Source: Streptomyces ficellus (lineage in GTDB: Bacteria > Actinomycetota > Actinomycetes > Streptomycetales > Streptomycetaceae). Taken from it: 64,000 bases of DNA. The notes beneath the pieces were generated by a model, which was not told the origin of the DNA, made no database searches, and saw only the letters and a list, made by a program, of their open reading frames with translations. Position 1 is the first letter of the stretch. Each line of letters opens with the position of its first letter. Location: contig NZ_CP034279.1 of NCBI RefSeq assembly GCF_009739905.1, positions 2,232,001 to 2,296,000 on the forward strand, given 5' to 3'. This document shows positions 49,427 to 63,569 of this stretch, one piece after another. The translations under genes and the position numbers were made by a program.

Positions 49427-49999
49427 TCAGTGGCGGTCGGCCGTGACCGGTTCGCGGGGGTCCGGGGCCGGGGCCCTGCGGGGCCAGATCGCGTACGACG
49501 CCGCGATCACGCCGTGGATGCCGGCCGCCCGCCACGCCGTGCCGATCCAGCTCTCCAGCGAGCCCGTGCTGCCCGCGTCGCCGACGTACAGGATCGCGAG
49601 CCACAGCAGGAGCGTCGCGACGCCCGCGCCCAGCAGCGTGCCCAGCCAGATCCGGCCCTCGTGCCGGGCGCGCGCCATGCCGTAGCGGGGCGGCGGGACC
49701 GGCCGGGGGGCGCCGCCGAAGCGGTGCGCGGCGTGGCCGTCGAGCCACTTCACGGTCCGGTGCCCGTGGCCGACGGTGTAGCCGATGTACAGCGCGGCCA
49801 GTCCGTGCTTCCAGCTCGGGTCGGCGCCGTTCTTGAGGTCGATCGCCGTGACGACCAGCAGGACGACCTCCAGCAGCGGCTCGCACAGCAGCAGCGCGGC
49901 GCCGGTGCGGGGCATTCTCAGCAGGTAGCGGGTGGCGAGGCCGGCGGCCAGCAGCACCCAGAACCCCACTTCGCAGATCACGATGAGCGCGACGACCAC
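49427..49999 (-). CDS. Multi-pass membrane protein, function unknown
   Basis: 190 residues from GTG 49999, which has AAGGAG 7 nt upstream; the longer open frame upstream overlaps the divergent promoter and the kinase start, so it is not used. Hydrophobic segments at about 3-22 (VALIVICEVGFWVLLAAGL), 36-55, 70-85 and two more after residue 110 (LGTLLGAGVATLLLWLAILYV and HGVIAASYAIW). I recognise no catalytic motif. Divergent from the two-component system with 151 bp between starts, so it is a possible target of it. Confidence 0.8.
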   Translation of the reverse strand: MVVALIVICEVGFWVLLAAGLATRYLLRMPRTGAALLLCEPLLEVVLLVVTAIDLKNGADPSWKHGLAALYIGYTVGHGHRTVKWLDGHAAHRFGGAPRPVPPPRYGMARARHEGRIWLGTLLGAGVATLLLWLAILYVGDAGSTGSLESWIGTAWRAAGIHGVIAASYAIWPRRAPAPDPREPVTADRH

Positions 50000-50074
50000 G
50001 GCACTCTCCTTTCGTTGCTCCTCCAGGCTCCCGGCCGCCGGGCGCCGGTGCGTCGTCGCCGCTGACGAATCCGT

Positions 50075-50094
50075 ACTGCATCTTTCGATGTAGT
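50075..50094. promoter_or_regulatory. Dyad in the divergent promoter of the membrane protein and two-component system
   Basis: ACTGCATC (50075-50082), loop TTTC, GATGTAGT (50087-50094): 8-bp arms with one mismatch, in an otherwise GC-rich gap. The position suits a binding site for the response regulator encoded to the right. Confidence 0.4.
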
Positions 50095-50150
50095 CGGCGT
50101 TCCGCCCGCACGGGGAGGTCGGGGCGGCACCCAGCGTGTTGGATGGACGG

Positions 50151-51362
50151 GTGAGACTTCCCCGTACGTATCGCGACGACGTGCTGATCGCCGCCGCCGG
50201 GCTGGCCTGCGGCCTGCTGCTGTGGTCGTTCGGGCTCCACGCGCGGGGGCCGGGCGGCGAGGTGCCGCTGGACGGACCGGTGGTGCTCGTACCGCTGTTC
50301 GTGGTGACCGCGCTGGCGCTGGTGCGCCGGACGATGCCGCGCACGGCGCTGGTCGTCGGCACGCTCGCGGTCGTCGCGGACCAGCTCACCCGGGGCAACA
50401 TCATGACGGTGGTGATGTTCGCGGACATCGTGTACGCCGCCGTGGTGTACGGGCCGCCCGCCTCGGCCCGCCGGATCCCGGTGACGACGGGGCTGATCAC
50501 GATCGCGGTGACGCTCGGGTTCCTGGCCTGGTTCCGGGAGCCGGAGGCGCTGCTGATCGGTGTGGTGACGGCACTGATCACGTTCTTCCCCGCGATCACG
50601 GGCGCGGTGGTCCGCAATCACCGTCAGGCCGCCGACACGGCCCGGCTGCGGGCGGAGCAGACGGCGCTGCTGGCGGAGATGGACCGCCGGCAGGCGGTGA
50701 TCGCGGAACGGTCGCGGATGGCGCGCGAGCTGCACGACATGGTGGCCAACCACCTGTCGGCGATCGCGATCCACTCGACCGCCGCGCTCTCCCTCGACGA
50801 CGCGAAGACCTCGCGCGAGGCGCTGGGCGTGATCCGCGAGAACAGTGTGGACGGGCTGGCCGAGATGCGCCGGCTGATCGGCCTGCTGCGGGACAGCAGC
50901 GGCCACGACGAACCGGCCGCGGCGCCGACGCTCGACGGTCTGGACGCCCTGGTGCGGCAGGCCGGGATGAACGGTTCGGCCAGCGGTCTGACCTTCCGGC
51001 TGGCCGACGAGCGGGCGGCGGACGCCTCGCTGCCCGCACCCGTGGAGCTGGCCGCGTACCGGATCGTGCAGGAGTCGCTGACGAACACGCTCAAGCACGC
51101 GGACCCGGGCGGGGTGACGGTGACGCTGCGGTCGGCCGGGCACGGACTGACCGTCGAGGTGACGAGCCCCTTCGGTGTCCGGCCGGGGCCCCGCGCGCCG
51201 GGGTCGGGGGCGGGTCTGGTGGGGATGCGGGAGCGGATCGCGCTGCTGGGCGGCGTGTTCGAGGCGGGTCCGGCGCCGGGGCCGCCGGGCGGGCCGGAGA
51301 AGATCTGGCGGGTACGGGCGGAGCTGCCCGTGGCGGAGGACGACAAGGAGCCGTCGGCATGA
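50151..51362 (+). CDS. Two-component sensor histidine kinase (NarL-partner class)
   Basis: 403 residues from GTG 50151. About four membrane segments fill residues 8-150 (LIAAAGLACGLLLW, VVLVPLFVVTALALV, LITIAVTLGFLAWF, LLIGVVTALITFFPAITGAVV). The HisKA_3 dimerisation helix has RMARELHDMVANHLSAIAIHS with the phospho-histidine in ELHD. The ATPase domain has the N box ESLTNTLKHA and G boxes near GAGLVGMRERI. No extracellular sensor domain, so it may sense a membrane signal. ATGA overlap with the response regulator shows translational coupling. Confidence 0.94.
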   Translation: MRLPRTYRDDVLIAAAGLACGLLLWSFGLHARGPGGEVPLDGPVVLVPLFVVTALALVRRTMPRTALVVGTLAVVADQLTRGNIMTVVMFADIVYAAVVYGPPASARRIPVTTGLITIAVTLGFLAWFREPEALLIGVVTALITFFPAITGAVVRNHRQAADTARLRAEQTALLAEMDRRQAVIAERSRMARELHDMVANHLSAIAIHSTAALSLDDAKTSREALGVIRENSVDGLAEMRRLIGLLRDSSGHDEPAAAPTLDGLDALVRQAGMNGSASGLTFRLADERAADASLPAPVELAAYRIVQESLTNTLKHADPGGVTVTLRSAGHGLTVEVTSPFGVRPGPRAPGSGAGLVGMRERIALLGGVFEAGPAPGPPGGPEKIWRVRAELPVAEDDKEPSA

Positions 51363-52024
51363 CCGGAACCCCACGTGTGCGCGTACTCGTGGCAGAGGAC
51401 CAGGGCGCGGTGCGCGCCGGGCTGGTGCTGATCCTGGGCAGCGCGCCCGACGTCGAGGTGGTCGGCGAGGCCGGGGACGGCGAGGAGGCGGTGCGGCTGG
51501 CGCGGGAGCTGCGGCCGGACGTGGTGCTGATGGACATCCAGATGCCCCGGCTGGACGGGGTGTCGGCGACCCGGCTGGTGGTGGGCGAGCAGCTCGCGGA
51601 CGTCCTGGTGCTGACGACGTTCGACCTGGACGAGTACGTGTTCGGGGCGCTGCGCGCCGGGGCGGCCGGGTTCCTGCTGAAGAACACGGAGGCGAAGGAC
51701 CTGATCGAGGCGGTGCGGACGGTGGCGCGCGGTGAGGGGCTGATCGCCCCGGCGGTGACGCGCCGGCTGATCGCCGAGTTCGCCGCGCCGCCGGGGCCGG
51801 TGCGCGGGGCGGGCGCGCCGGATCCGTCGGTGCTGGACGTGCTGACGCGGCGGGAGCGGGAGGTGTTGTCGTGCGTGGGTGAGGGATTGTCGAACGCGGA
51901 GATCGCGGTGCGTCTGGAGATGGCGGAGGCGACGGTGAAGACCCATGTGAGCCGGCTGCTGGGGAAGCTTGAGCTGCGCAGCAGGGTGCAGGCGGCGGTG
52001 CTGGCACAGGAGTTGGGCGTCTGA
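51359..52024 (+). CDS. NarL/LuxR-family response regulator
   Basis: 221 residues. ATG 51359 overlaps the kinase stop by four bases. Receiver domain about 1-125 with acidic pocket AEDQ, phospho-acceptor aspartate in VVLMDIQMP, TTFDLDEYV and the lysine of FLLKNT. LuxR-type HTH about 155-218 (LTRREREVLSCVGEGLSNAEIA, ATVKTHVSRLLGKL). It should bind dyads such as the one in the divergent promoter at 50075-50094 (inference). Confidence 0.95.
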   Translation: MTGTPRVRVLVAEDQGAVRAGLVLILGSAPDVEVVGEAGDGEEAVRLARELRPDVVLMDIQMPRLDGVSATRLVVGEQLADVLVLTTFDLDEYVFGALRAGAAGFLLKNTEAKDLIEAVRTVARGEGLIAPAVTRRLIAEFAAPPGPVRGAGAPDPSVLDVLTRREREVLSCVGEGLSNAEIAVRLEMAEATVKTHVSRLLGKLELRSRVQAAVLAQELGV

Positions 52025-52040
52025 ACGAACCTCCCACCTA

Positions 52041-52082
52041 TGGTCTGGACCTATTGACGATTGGTCCAGACCTTCCTACGCT
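52041..52082 (+). promoter_or_regulatory. Chitinase promoter with two TGGTCnnGACCT elements
   Basis: TGGTCTGGACCT (52041-52052) and TGGTCCAGACCT (52062-52073) flank and overlap a promoter with -35 TTGACG (52054-52059), a 17-bp spacer and -10 TACGCT (52077-52082). Such 12-bp direct repeats are a known feature of Streptomyces chitinase promoters and carry chitin induction and glucose repression; they also resemble DasR sites. Each unit is nearly palindromic. Confidence 0.85.
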
Positions 52083-52158
52083 CACGGCGCGCGCACCTTT
52101 CACGGAGTCACGGACGCCCGACCCCCACCGTGTCCGTCCGCTACTTGAGGAGCACCCC

Positions 52159-54018
<1,860 letters not shown>

Positions 54019-54783
54019 TCACTGAGGGCGGGGGCGGTACAGCGTGCCGTCCCCGCCGTACGCCGCATCGTGGCGCACCACGGTGCACTCGGCTCCCAGG
54101 ACGGCGACCGCCGCCCGGTAGCCGGTGCCCGGGTCGACGTCCTGGAGCCGCACCGGCAGGTGCGGCTCCTTCCGGTCGTCCCAGGCCAGCAGCGCGGCGG
54201 GCTCCTCCGGGGCGCTCACCGTCAGCCGGGCCGGCTCCACCATCAGCCCGTCACCGGTCGCCTTGAGCACGGCTTCCTTACGCGCCCAGTAGCGGGTGAA
54301 CCCGGCCGCCCGCTCGGCCTCCGGCAGCCGCTCCAGCGCGGCGCGCTCCGCGGTGGACAGCACCGCCGGCGCCAGCTCCGCCGCCCGGTCGCCCGCGGCG
54401 ATCTCCTCCAGGTCCACACCGACCGGGCCGGCGAGCGACAGCGCGACCGCCACCCGGCTCCCCGAGTGCGACAGCGACAGTTCCAGCGGCGATCCGGCGA
54501 GCCCCGGCTTCCCGTGCGGCTCGGGCCGGTCGCAGTGGCGGCACTCCAGGACGAACCGCACCTCGCGCGGACCCATGCCCAGCTGCTCGGCGACGACCTC
54601 GCGGGCCAGCGCGTGCGCGGTCAGGTACAGGGCGCGGTCCTGTTCCCGGGCGAAGGCGTCGTGGCGGGCCAGCTCCCGGTCGTCGAGCAGCTCAAGCAGC
54701 CCGGGTACGCGGACGGCGCCGACCGCTTCGGCGAACCAGACGTGGCACTCCCCCGCTCCCACGCGCGGTATGCCGGTGCTCAC
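54019..54783 (-). CDS. 4'-phosphopantetheinyl transferase, Sfp type
   Basis: 254 residues from GTG 54783 (GGAGGG 10-11 nt upstream). An ATG at 54849 overlaps the upstream stop as ATGA and would add 22 residues, but those are encoded by the intergenic C/G-run element, so GTG is preferred. Sfp-type motifs: GVDLEEI near residue 130 with the Mg-binding acids, and WARKEAVLKATGDGL near 180. LSLSHSGSRVAVAL is the usual earlier motif. It attaches phosphopantetheine from CoA to carrier domains, and could activate the PKS and NRPS carriers 20 kb away even though its position reflects core synteny rather than the cluster. Confidence 0.93.
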   Translation of the reverse strand: MSTGIPRVGAGECHVWFAEAVGAVRVPGLLELLDDRELARHDAFAREQDRALYLTAHALAREVVAEQLGMGPREVRFVLECRHCDRPEPHGKPGLAGSPLELSLSHSGSRVAVALSLAGPVGVDLEEIAAGDRAAELAPAVLSTAERAALERLPEAERAAGFTRYWARKEAVLKATGDGLMVEPARLTVSAPEEPAALLAWDDRKEPHLPVRLQDVDPGTGYRAAVAVLGAECTVVRHDAAYGGDGTLYRPRPQ

Positions 54784-54830
54784 GCCACGTTGACCCTCCC
54801 CCAGGCTTCGCCCGGGGGTACCCCCATCCA
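54784..54830. repeat. Intergenic C/G-run hairpin element, second copy of the type at 49158
   Basis: Between the phosphopantetheinyl transferase start and the DUF2550 stop, the + strand reads CCCTCCCCCAGGCTTCG followed by CCCGGGGGTACCCCC. The two runs can pair around GCGAAGCC, as in the 49158-49201 element. It probably belongs to a dispersed Streptomyces repeat family. Confidence 0.55.
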
Positions 54831-54845
54831 GCGGGGCGCCTTTAT

Positions 54846-55319
54846 TCATGCGACATTGACCCGCTGGCCGGGAGGCGCCGCCTCCAGCCAGGCGAGGAAG
54901 CCGGTGAGCGCGTCCTCGCTCATCGCGAGCTCCACCCGGCGCCCGTGGTGCAGACAGCCCAGCACCACCGAGTCGGACAGCAGCGCCAGCTCCTCCTCGC
55001 CCTCGGGCATCCGGCGGGCGAGCACCTCGATGCCGGAGCGCTCCAGGATGCGGCGCGGCCGCGGCGCGTACGAGAAGACGCGGAACCAGGCGACCCGGTC
55101 GCCGCTGTAGCGGGCGACGCCGTACACCCATCCCTTGCCCGAGGGGGCCCCGGCGGTGGTCCGGGAGGCGGCGTCACCCTCCTCGGGGACGGTCCAGCGC
55201 AGGCTGCAGTCGAAGGTGCCGCCGGAGCGCTGGATCAGCCGCCGGCGCAGTCCGAACACGAAGAGCCCGATCACCACCAGGGCGACGACCAGGGCGCTCA
55301 CCAGCAGAGCGAGGAACAT
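54846..55319 (-). CDS. DUF2550 membrane-anchored protein
   Basis: 157 residues from ATG 55319 (AGGAGG 9 nt upstream); a GTG six bases earlier has too short a spacer. One N-terminal membrane helix (FLALLVSALVVALVVIGLFVFGL) then a soluble domain with GTFDCSLRW, WVYGVARYSGDRVAWFRVFSYAPRPRRIL typical of DUF2550. This family lies next to atpC in many actinomycetes. Function unknown. Confidence 0.92.
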   Translation of the reverse strand: MFLALLVSALVVALVVIGLFVFGLRRRLIQRSGGTFDCSLRWTVPEEGDAASRTTAGAPSGKGWVYGVARYSGDRVAWFRVFSYAPRPRRILERSGIEVLARRMPEGEEELALLSDSVVLGCLHHGRRVELAMSEDALTGFLAWLEAAPPGQRVNVA

Positions 55320-55377
55320 CTCCACCGACCTCCTCGCATCGTTCGTTCAACGAAATAACACCCTGCACCTGCATCGA

Positions 55378-55427
55378 CCTCAGCCGCGGCACGGTCTGGA
55401 TGATTCCAGACCGGGCCGCGGCTGAGG
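55378..55427 (-). terminator. Terminator of the atp operon
   Basis: Nested hairpin 20 bp past the atpC stop: outer arms CCTCAGCCGCGGC (55378-55390) and GCCGCGGCTGAGG (55415-55427), inner arms GGTCTGGA (55393-55400) and TCCAGACC (55405-55412), loop TGAT. Very stable, and it separates atpC from the DUF2550 gene. Confidence 0.88.
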
Positions 55428-55447
55428 GCACAACTGTCGGGGCGGTG

Positions 55448-55822
55448 CTATCGCACCGCCACCGCGCGCAGCCGGACATCGGCGCGCCGCTCGGCGGCGG
55501 CGTCCGACTCGGCCTTGGCGCGCTCCAGCGCACGCTCGGCGCGCTGGGGGTCGATCTCGTCCGCCAGCTCGGCGATCTCGGCGAGCAGCGACAGCTTGTC
55601 GTCCGCGAACGTGATGAAACCGCCGTGCACGGCGGCGACGACGGTCCCGCCCTCACTCGTACGGATGGTCACCGGGCCCGACTCCAGCACACCCAGCAGC
55701 GGCTGGTGGCCGGGCATGACGCCGATGTCGCCGGACGTGGTGCGCGCGATGACCAGGGTGGCCCCGCCGGACCAGACACTCCGGTCCGCGGCGACCAGCT
55801 CGACGTGCAGCTCAGCAGCCAA
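55448..55822 (-). CDS. atpC: ATP synthase epsilon subunit
   Basis: 124 residues. The epsilon subunit forms the central stalk foot with gamma and regulates ATPase activity. The N-terminal beta-sandwich domain (ELHVELVAADRSVWSG, GDIGVMPGHQPLLGVLESG, GGFITFADDKLSLLAE) and a C-terminal helical hairpin (RAERALERAKAESDAAAE) are both present. It is last in the atp operon, separated from atpD by 152 bp that contain two hairpins. Confidence 0.97.
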   Translation of the reverse strand: MAAELHVELVAADRSVWSGGATLVIARTTSGDIGVMPGHQPLLGVLESGPVTIRTSEGGTVVAAVHGGFITFADDKLSLLAEIAELADEIDPQRAERALERAKAESDAAAERRADVRLRAVAVR

Positions 55823-55884
55823 GGGTGGCTCCTCGGGTCACCACCCGGCGTGTGCCGGGTGTTGGGTCATAAGTCTAGTAGGAC

Positions 55885-55960
55885 GCCCGGCGCACGAACG
55901 CCGGGCCCCTTGGTCAAGCAGGGCGTACGAAGGGGGGCGGGACGAGACCCGCCCCCCTTC
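55885..55960 (-). terminator. Two hairpins between atpD and atpC (possible attenuator)
   Basis: Just after the atpD stop: perfect 13-bp arms GAAGGGGGGCGGG (55929-55941) and CCCGCCCCCCTTC (55948-55960), loop ACGAGA. Further on: 8-bp arms GCCCGGCG (55885-55892) and CGCCGGGC (55899-55906), loop CACGAA. They may partly terminate transcription or set mRNA ends, lowering atpC expression relative to atpD. Confidence 0.6.
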
Positions 55961-55974
55961 ACGAGTCACGGGAC

Positions 55975-58370
<2,396 letters not shown>

Positions 58371-58390
58371 GAGTCAGGTCCCTTCCGTCG

Positions 58391-59989
<1,599 letters not shown>

Positions 59990-60117
59990 CTGGGTTCCCT
60001 GCTCTCCTTGTTGGGCCCGAAGTTTCTTTGGGGGATCTGGGGGCTCCCCCCAGAACTTCTGCATCCTCTGCACGGCCCAACCGGGCCGTAGGTAACGCTT
60101 TGTCTGTTTGGTGCTGG

Positions 60118-60933
60118 TCAGCCGGCCAGGCGTCGGGACGCCTCGTCCAGCCGGGCCGCGACGGTGCCGTTGACGACCTCGTCACCGACCCGCACCGAGA
60201 TCCCGCCGAGGACCGTGGGGTCCACGTCCAGGTTCAGGTGCATCTGGCGGCCGTACAGCTTGGCCAGTACCGCGCCGAGACGCTGCTTCTGCTGGTCGCT
60301 CAGCGGCACCGCCGAGGTGACGACCGCGACCATCCGGTCCCGGCGCGCCGCGGCGAGCTTGGACAGGGACTCGAGTCCCGCCTCCAGGCTACGTCCCCGG
60401 GGCTGGGTGACGAGACGGACGATCAGTCGCTCGGTGGCCGGGTCGGCCTTGCCGCCGAGCAGGCTGCGCAGCAGCTCGCTCTTGGCGGACGCGGTGGCCG
60501 ACTTGTCGGTCAGCGCGGCCCGCAGTTCGGTGCTGGACGAGACGATCCGGCCGAACCGGAACAGCTCGTCCTCGACGCCGTCGAGCGTGCCGCCCTTCTG
60601 CGCCGCGGTGAGGTCCGCGGTGTTCGCCAGCTCCTCGAGGGAGTCGACGAGGTCACGCGAGTACGACCAGCGGGACCGGACCATGCCGGAGACCAGGTCG
60701 ACGGCTTCCCCGCCCACCTGACCGCTCAGCAGTCGCTCGGCCAGCGCGGCCTTGGCCTCGCCGGCCTGCGCCGGGTCGGTCAGGACCCGACGCAGCGACA
60801 CCTCGCGGTCGAGCAGCGCGGTAACGGCGGCCAGCTCACCGGCGAGCTTCGCCACGTCGACCGACGTGTTGTCGGTCAGCGCGTCGAGACGCTCGCGCGC
60901 GGCAGCCAGTGCCTCGCGGCTCGCTCCGTTCAT
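60118..60933 (-). CDS. atpH: ATP synthase delta subunit
   Basis: 271 residues, the long delta form usual in actinomycetes (about 100 residues more than in E. coli). It links F1 to the peripheral stalk. The C-terminal part [36 protein letters not shown]... ends with the conserved [14 protein letters not shown] motif. Its ATG overlaps the atpF stop by four bases (ATGA). Confidence 0.97.
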   Translation of the reverse strand: MNGASREALAAARERLDALTDNTSVDVAKLAGELAAVTALLDREVSLRRVLTDPAQAGEAKAALAERLLSGQVGGEAVDLVSGMVRSRWSYSRDLVDSLEELANTADLTAAQKGGTLDGVEDELFRFGRIVSSSTELRAALTDKSATASAKSELLRSLLGGKADPATERLIVRLVTQPRGRSLEAGLESLSKLAAARRDRMVAVVTSAVPLSDQQKQRLGAVLAKLYGRQMHLNLDVDPTVLGGISVRVGDEVVNGTVAARLDEASRRLAG

Positions 60934-61478
60934 CGGGCGGCCTCGGCCTTCTCCTCGAGCTCGTCGAGGAAGCGGTCGATGGTGCGGCTCTGGCGGGCGA
61001 CGTCCTCGAGGGACTCGCCGACCAGCTTGCCGGCCAGGTCGGTGGCGAGCTTGCCCACGTCCTGGCGCAGCGCGGTCGCCGCGGCCTTGCGGTCGGCCTC
61101 GATCTGGGTGTGGCCGGCCGCGATGATCTCCTCGCGCTGGCGCTGGCCTTCCGCCTTCATCTCCTGGATGATCGCGGTGCCCTGCTCTTGCGCCTCCTGG
61201 CGCAGACGGGCAGCTTCGTGCCGCGCCTCGGCGAGCTGGGCCTTGTACTGCTCCAGAACGCTCTCGGCCTCGATCTGAGCCGCCTCGGCCTTCTCGATGC
61301 CACCCTCGATGGCCTCGCGGCGCTCTTCCAGAACCTTGTTGATGTTCGGGAGGAGCTTCTTGGCGAGGAACGCGAAGACGATGACAAAAGCGATCAGACC
61401 GATGACCACCTCAGGCCACGGCGGGATGAGGGGATTCTCCTTCTCACCCTCTTGCGCCAGGATCATGGCGAGGTTCAC
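60930..61478 (-). CDS. atpF: ATP synthase b subunit
   Basis: 182 residues from GTG 61478 (AAAGG upstream). One N-terminal membrane helix (EVVIGLIAFVIVFAFLAKKLL, residues about 23-43), then a long charged coiled coil rich in E, R, K and A that forms the peripheral stalk. 41 bp after atpE. Confidence 0.97.
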   Translation of the reverse strand: MNLAMILAQEGEKENPLIPPWPEVVIGLIAFVIVFAFLAKKLLPNINKVLEERREAIEGGIEKAEAAQIEAESVLEQYKAQLAEARHEAARLRQEAQEQGTAIIQEMKAEGQRQREEIIAAGHTQIEADRKAAATALRQDVGKLATDLAGKLVGESLEDVARQSRTIDRFLDELEEKAEAAR

Positions 61479-61519
61479 ATCAGTGCCTTTCGTCTAAGAG
61501 GCTGGTCGTCGCTACTCGG

Positions 61520-61819
<300 letters not shown>

Positions 61820-62644
61820 TCAGTGGTGCTCGGCGAGCGCGCCCTGCACGTAGTTGCAGGCCAGGAGGACGAAGACGTACGCCTGGACCGCCTGCACGAA
61901 AAGCTCGAAGGCGGTCATCACGATGACCATGACGAACGACACGCCCGCGTAGGCGATGCCGATGCCGTTCAGCAGGTACCAGCTCGCGATCGTGAACAGC
62001 AGCAGCAGCGTGTGGCCGGCGAACATGTTCGCGAAGAGTCGTACTGCGTGGGTGAAGGGCCGCAGGATCACGTTCGAGAGGAGCTCGATGCCCATCACCA
62101 GGGGCAGAACCGGGCCGAGGGACTTGTCGTAGCCGGAGAGGTTCTTGAGTCCGCCGACGAAGCCGTTCTTCTTGAACGTGAGGGTCATCCACAGGATGTA
62201 GACGATCGCCGCCATGGCAGCCGGGTAGGCGATGATCGACGTCACCGGGAACTGCGCGACCGGGATGACCGACCAGAGGTTCATCATCCAGACGAAGAAG
62301 AAGATGGACACCATCAGGGGGACGTACTTCTCCCCCTCCTTCTTGCCGATGAACTCGTAGACGATGCCGCGTCGGACGAAGTCGTAGCCCGCCTCGGCGA
62401 CCATCTGGAGCTTGCCGGGGACGATCTTCGGCTTACGGAAGGCCGCCCAGAAGAAGGCCACGATGATGATGCTGCCGAGCAGGGCCAGCAGCATCACCTT
62501 GTTGAAGTAAAGCCCGTCGCCGTCGGCGTTGCCCCAGAGCGGCTCGAACATGAACGAGTGCAGGCCCGGGCCCGGAAAACCACAACCGTCGAAGATGTGG
62601 CAGTCGGTCTCGAAAGCGAGCACCTGCGTCGGGTCAGCACTCAC
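61820..62644 (-). CDS. atpB: ATP synthase a subunit
   Basis: 274 residues from GTG 62644, chosen for its AAGGAG site 6 nt upstream. Six or so membrane helices. The conserved LRPFTHAVRLFANMFAGH helix holds the essential arginine of the proton channel, and the last helix has ELFVQAVQAYVFVLLAC. N-terminal FETDCHIFDGCGFP is typical of streptomycetes. Preceded by 225 bp with no gene or clear promoter. Confidence 0.97.
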   Translation of the reverse strand: MSADPTQVLAFETDCHIFDGCGFPGPGLHSFMFEPLWGNADGDGLYFNKVMLLALLGSIIIVAFFWAAFRKPKIVPGKLQMVAEAGYDFVRRGIVYEFIGKKEGEKYVPLMVSIFFFVWMMNLWSVIPVAQFPVTSIIAYPAAMAAIVYILWMTLTFKKNGFVGGLKNLSGYDKSLGPVLPLVMGIELLSNVILRPFTHAVRLFANMFAGHTLLLLFTIASWYLLNGIGIAYAGVSFVMVIVMTAFELFVQAVQAYVFVLLACNYVQGALAEHH

Positions 62645-62869
62645 CGCGGGCTCCTTCAGCGTGGCGCATAGGTACGGCAACCTCGTTGTGTCGGCGCGGC
62701 ACGCAGCCGCGGGTCGGCACTGGACTGGTCTTACGGATGGGGGGGCGGCGGTTCGGCGTCGAGCCTCGCGCTGGGACAGGCGTCAGCTCGGTCGGCCGCG
62801 CCCGCAGTGCCGCAGTTGGCACCGGACGATAGCAGCATCGCGAACGCGCGTTTATCCCGGCCCTACCCC

Positions 62870-63307
62870 TCACGCCGACGGGCCCGTCTTCTCGGGCTTC
62901 GAGCCCTTGTCAGACGGGTCGTCCACGTAAAGGATCTTGGCCTTCATGTGGGCGCGGGCCTGAGCCGCGACCCAGACAAGGGTCGCCCCGACGATCGTGA
63001 ACGCGAAGGCCTTGAACTCGAACAGCGTGGTGTTCTTGAACAGGGCCATGAACATGAACAGCAGCAGCAGTTCGGCCACGTAGAGCATCAACCCCATGGC
63101 CTGGAACAGCTGCGGAAGAGATTTTGCGGTCCGCTGGAGCACCACCAGCCCGATCCCCATGAAGAGGACGACCACGAGCGTCCCCACGACGGCACCGATC
63201 GCTCCCTGTCCACCGGCGACCACACCGCTGACGACGGTCGCGATCGCGCCGGCGACAAGCGTGGGTACGGCGGTGTGCAGGAGGGTGCGGACGTCAGTGG
63301 ACGGCAT
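62870..63307 (-). CDS. atpI: AtpI-like membrane protein (first gene of the atp operon)
   Basis: 145 residues from ATG 63307, which has GGAG 8 nt upstream; an ATG at 63349 lacks a ribosome site. Four membrane segments: VPTLVAGAIATVVSGVVAG, AIGAVVGTLVVVLFMGIGLVVL, LMLYVAELLLLFMFMAL and AFTIVGATLVWVAAQA. The position ahead of atpB and the four-helix topology identify it as the AtpI counterpart, proposed in other bacteria to help assemble the c ring; sequence conservation in this family is low. Confidence 0.85.
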   Translation of the reverse strand: MPSTDVRTLLHTAVPTLVAGAIATVVSGVVAGGQGAIGAVVGTLVVVLFMGIGLVVLQRTAKSLPQLFQAMGLMLYVAELLLLFMFMALFKNTTLFEFKAFAFTIVGATLVWVAAQARAHMKAKILYVDDPSDKGSKPEKTGPSA

Positions 63308-63485
63308 GGCGGCATCTCCGCTTGCTGGTGGGGGCAGTGGTGTCGTCATGGACGAGCGTAAGCCCGGTCCGAGGCGTGCTCTCGGGGCTGAGGAACCGTC
63401 GCACTACGGTCCTTCGGCTCTGTCGCCGGGTCTCGTGAACGGTATCACAAACTATTTGATGAGGTCTTTACCCAGAGGTGTGCCA

Positions 63486-63503
63486 ACTCTCACACATGAG
63501 AGT
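63486..63503. promoter_or_regulatory. Perfect inverted repeat upstream of the atp operon
   Basis: ACTCTCA (63486-63492), CACA, TGAGAGT (63497-63503), about 180 bp upstream of atpI in an A/T-richer gap of 262 bp between atpI and the phosphosugar transferase gene. Possible operator. I could not settle -10/-35 boxes for the operon. Confidence 0.3.
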
Positions 63504-63569
63504 GACCCCGCGCGTGTGTGCGCGACAGCGGGCTGGTTTGTCTGGTAATGGACCGAACCGAGCCCGACG

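Noticed and set aside
50000-50617. Membrane-protein gene extended to 50617
   Set aside because: The extension would overlap the divergent kinase start and promoter. GTG 49999 has AAGGAG and begins a hydrophobic segment.
54784-54849. ATG at 54849 as start of the phosphopantetheinyl transferase
   Set aside because: It overlaps the upstream stop (ATGA), but the added residues would be encoded by a dispersed C/G-run element and no ribosome site is present. Not fully excluded.
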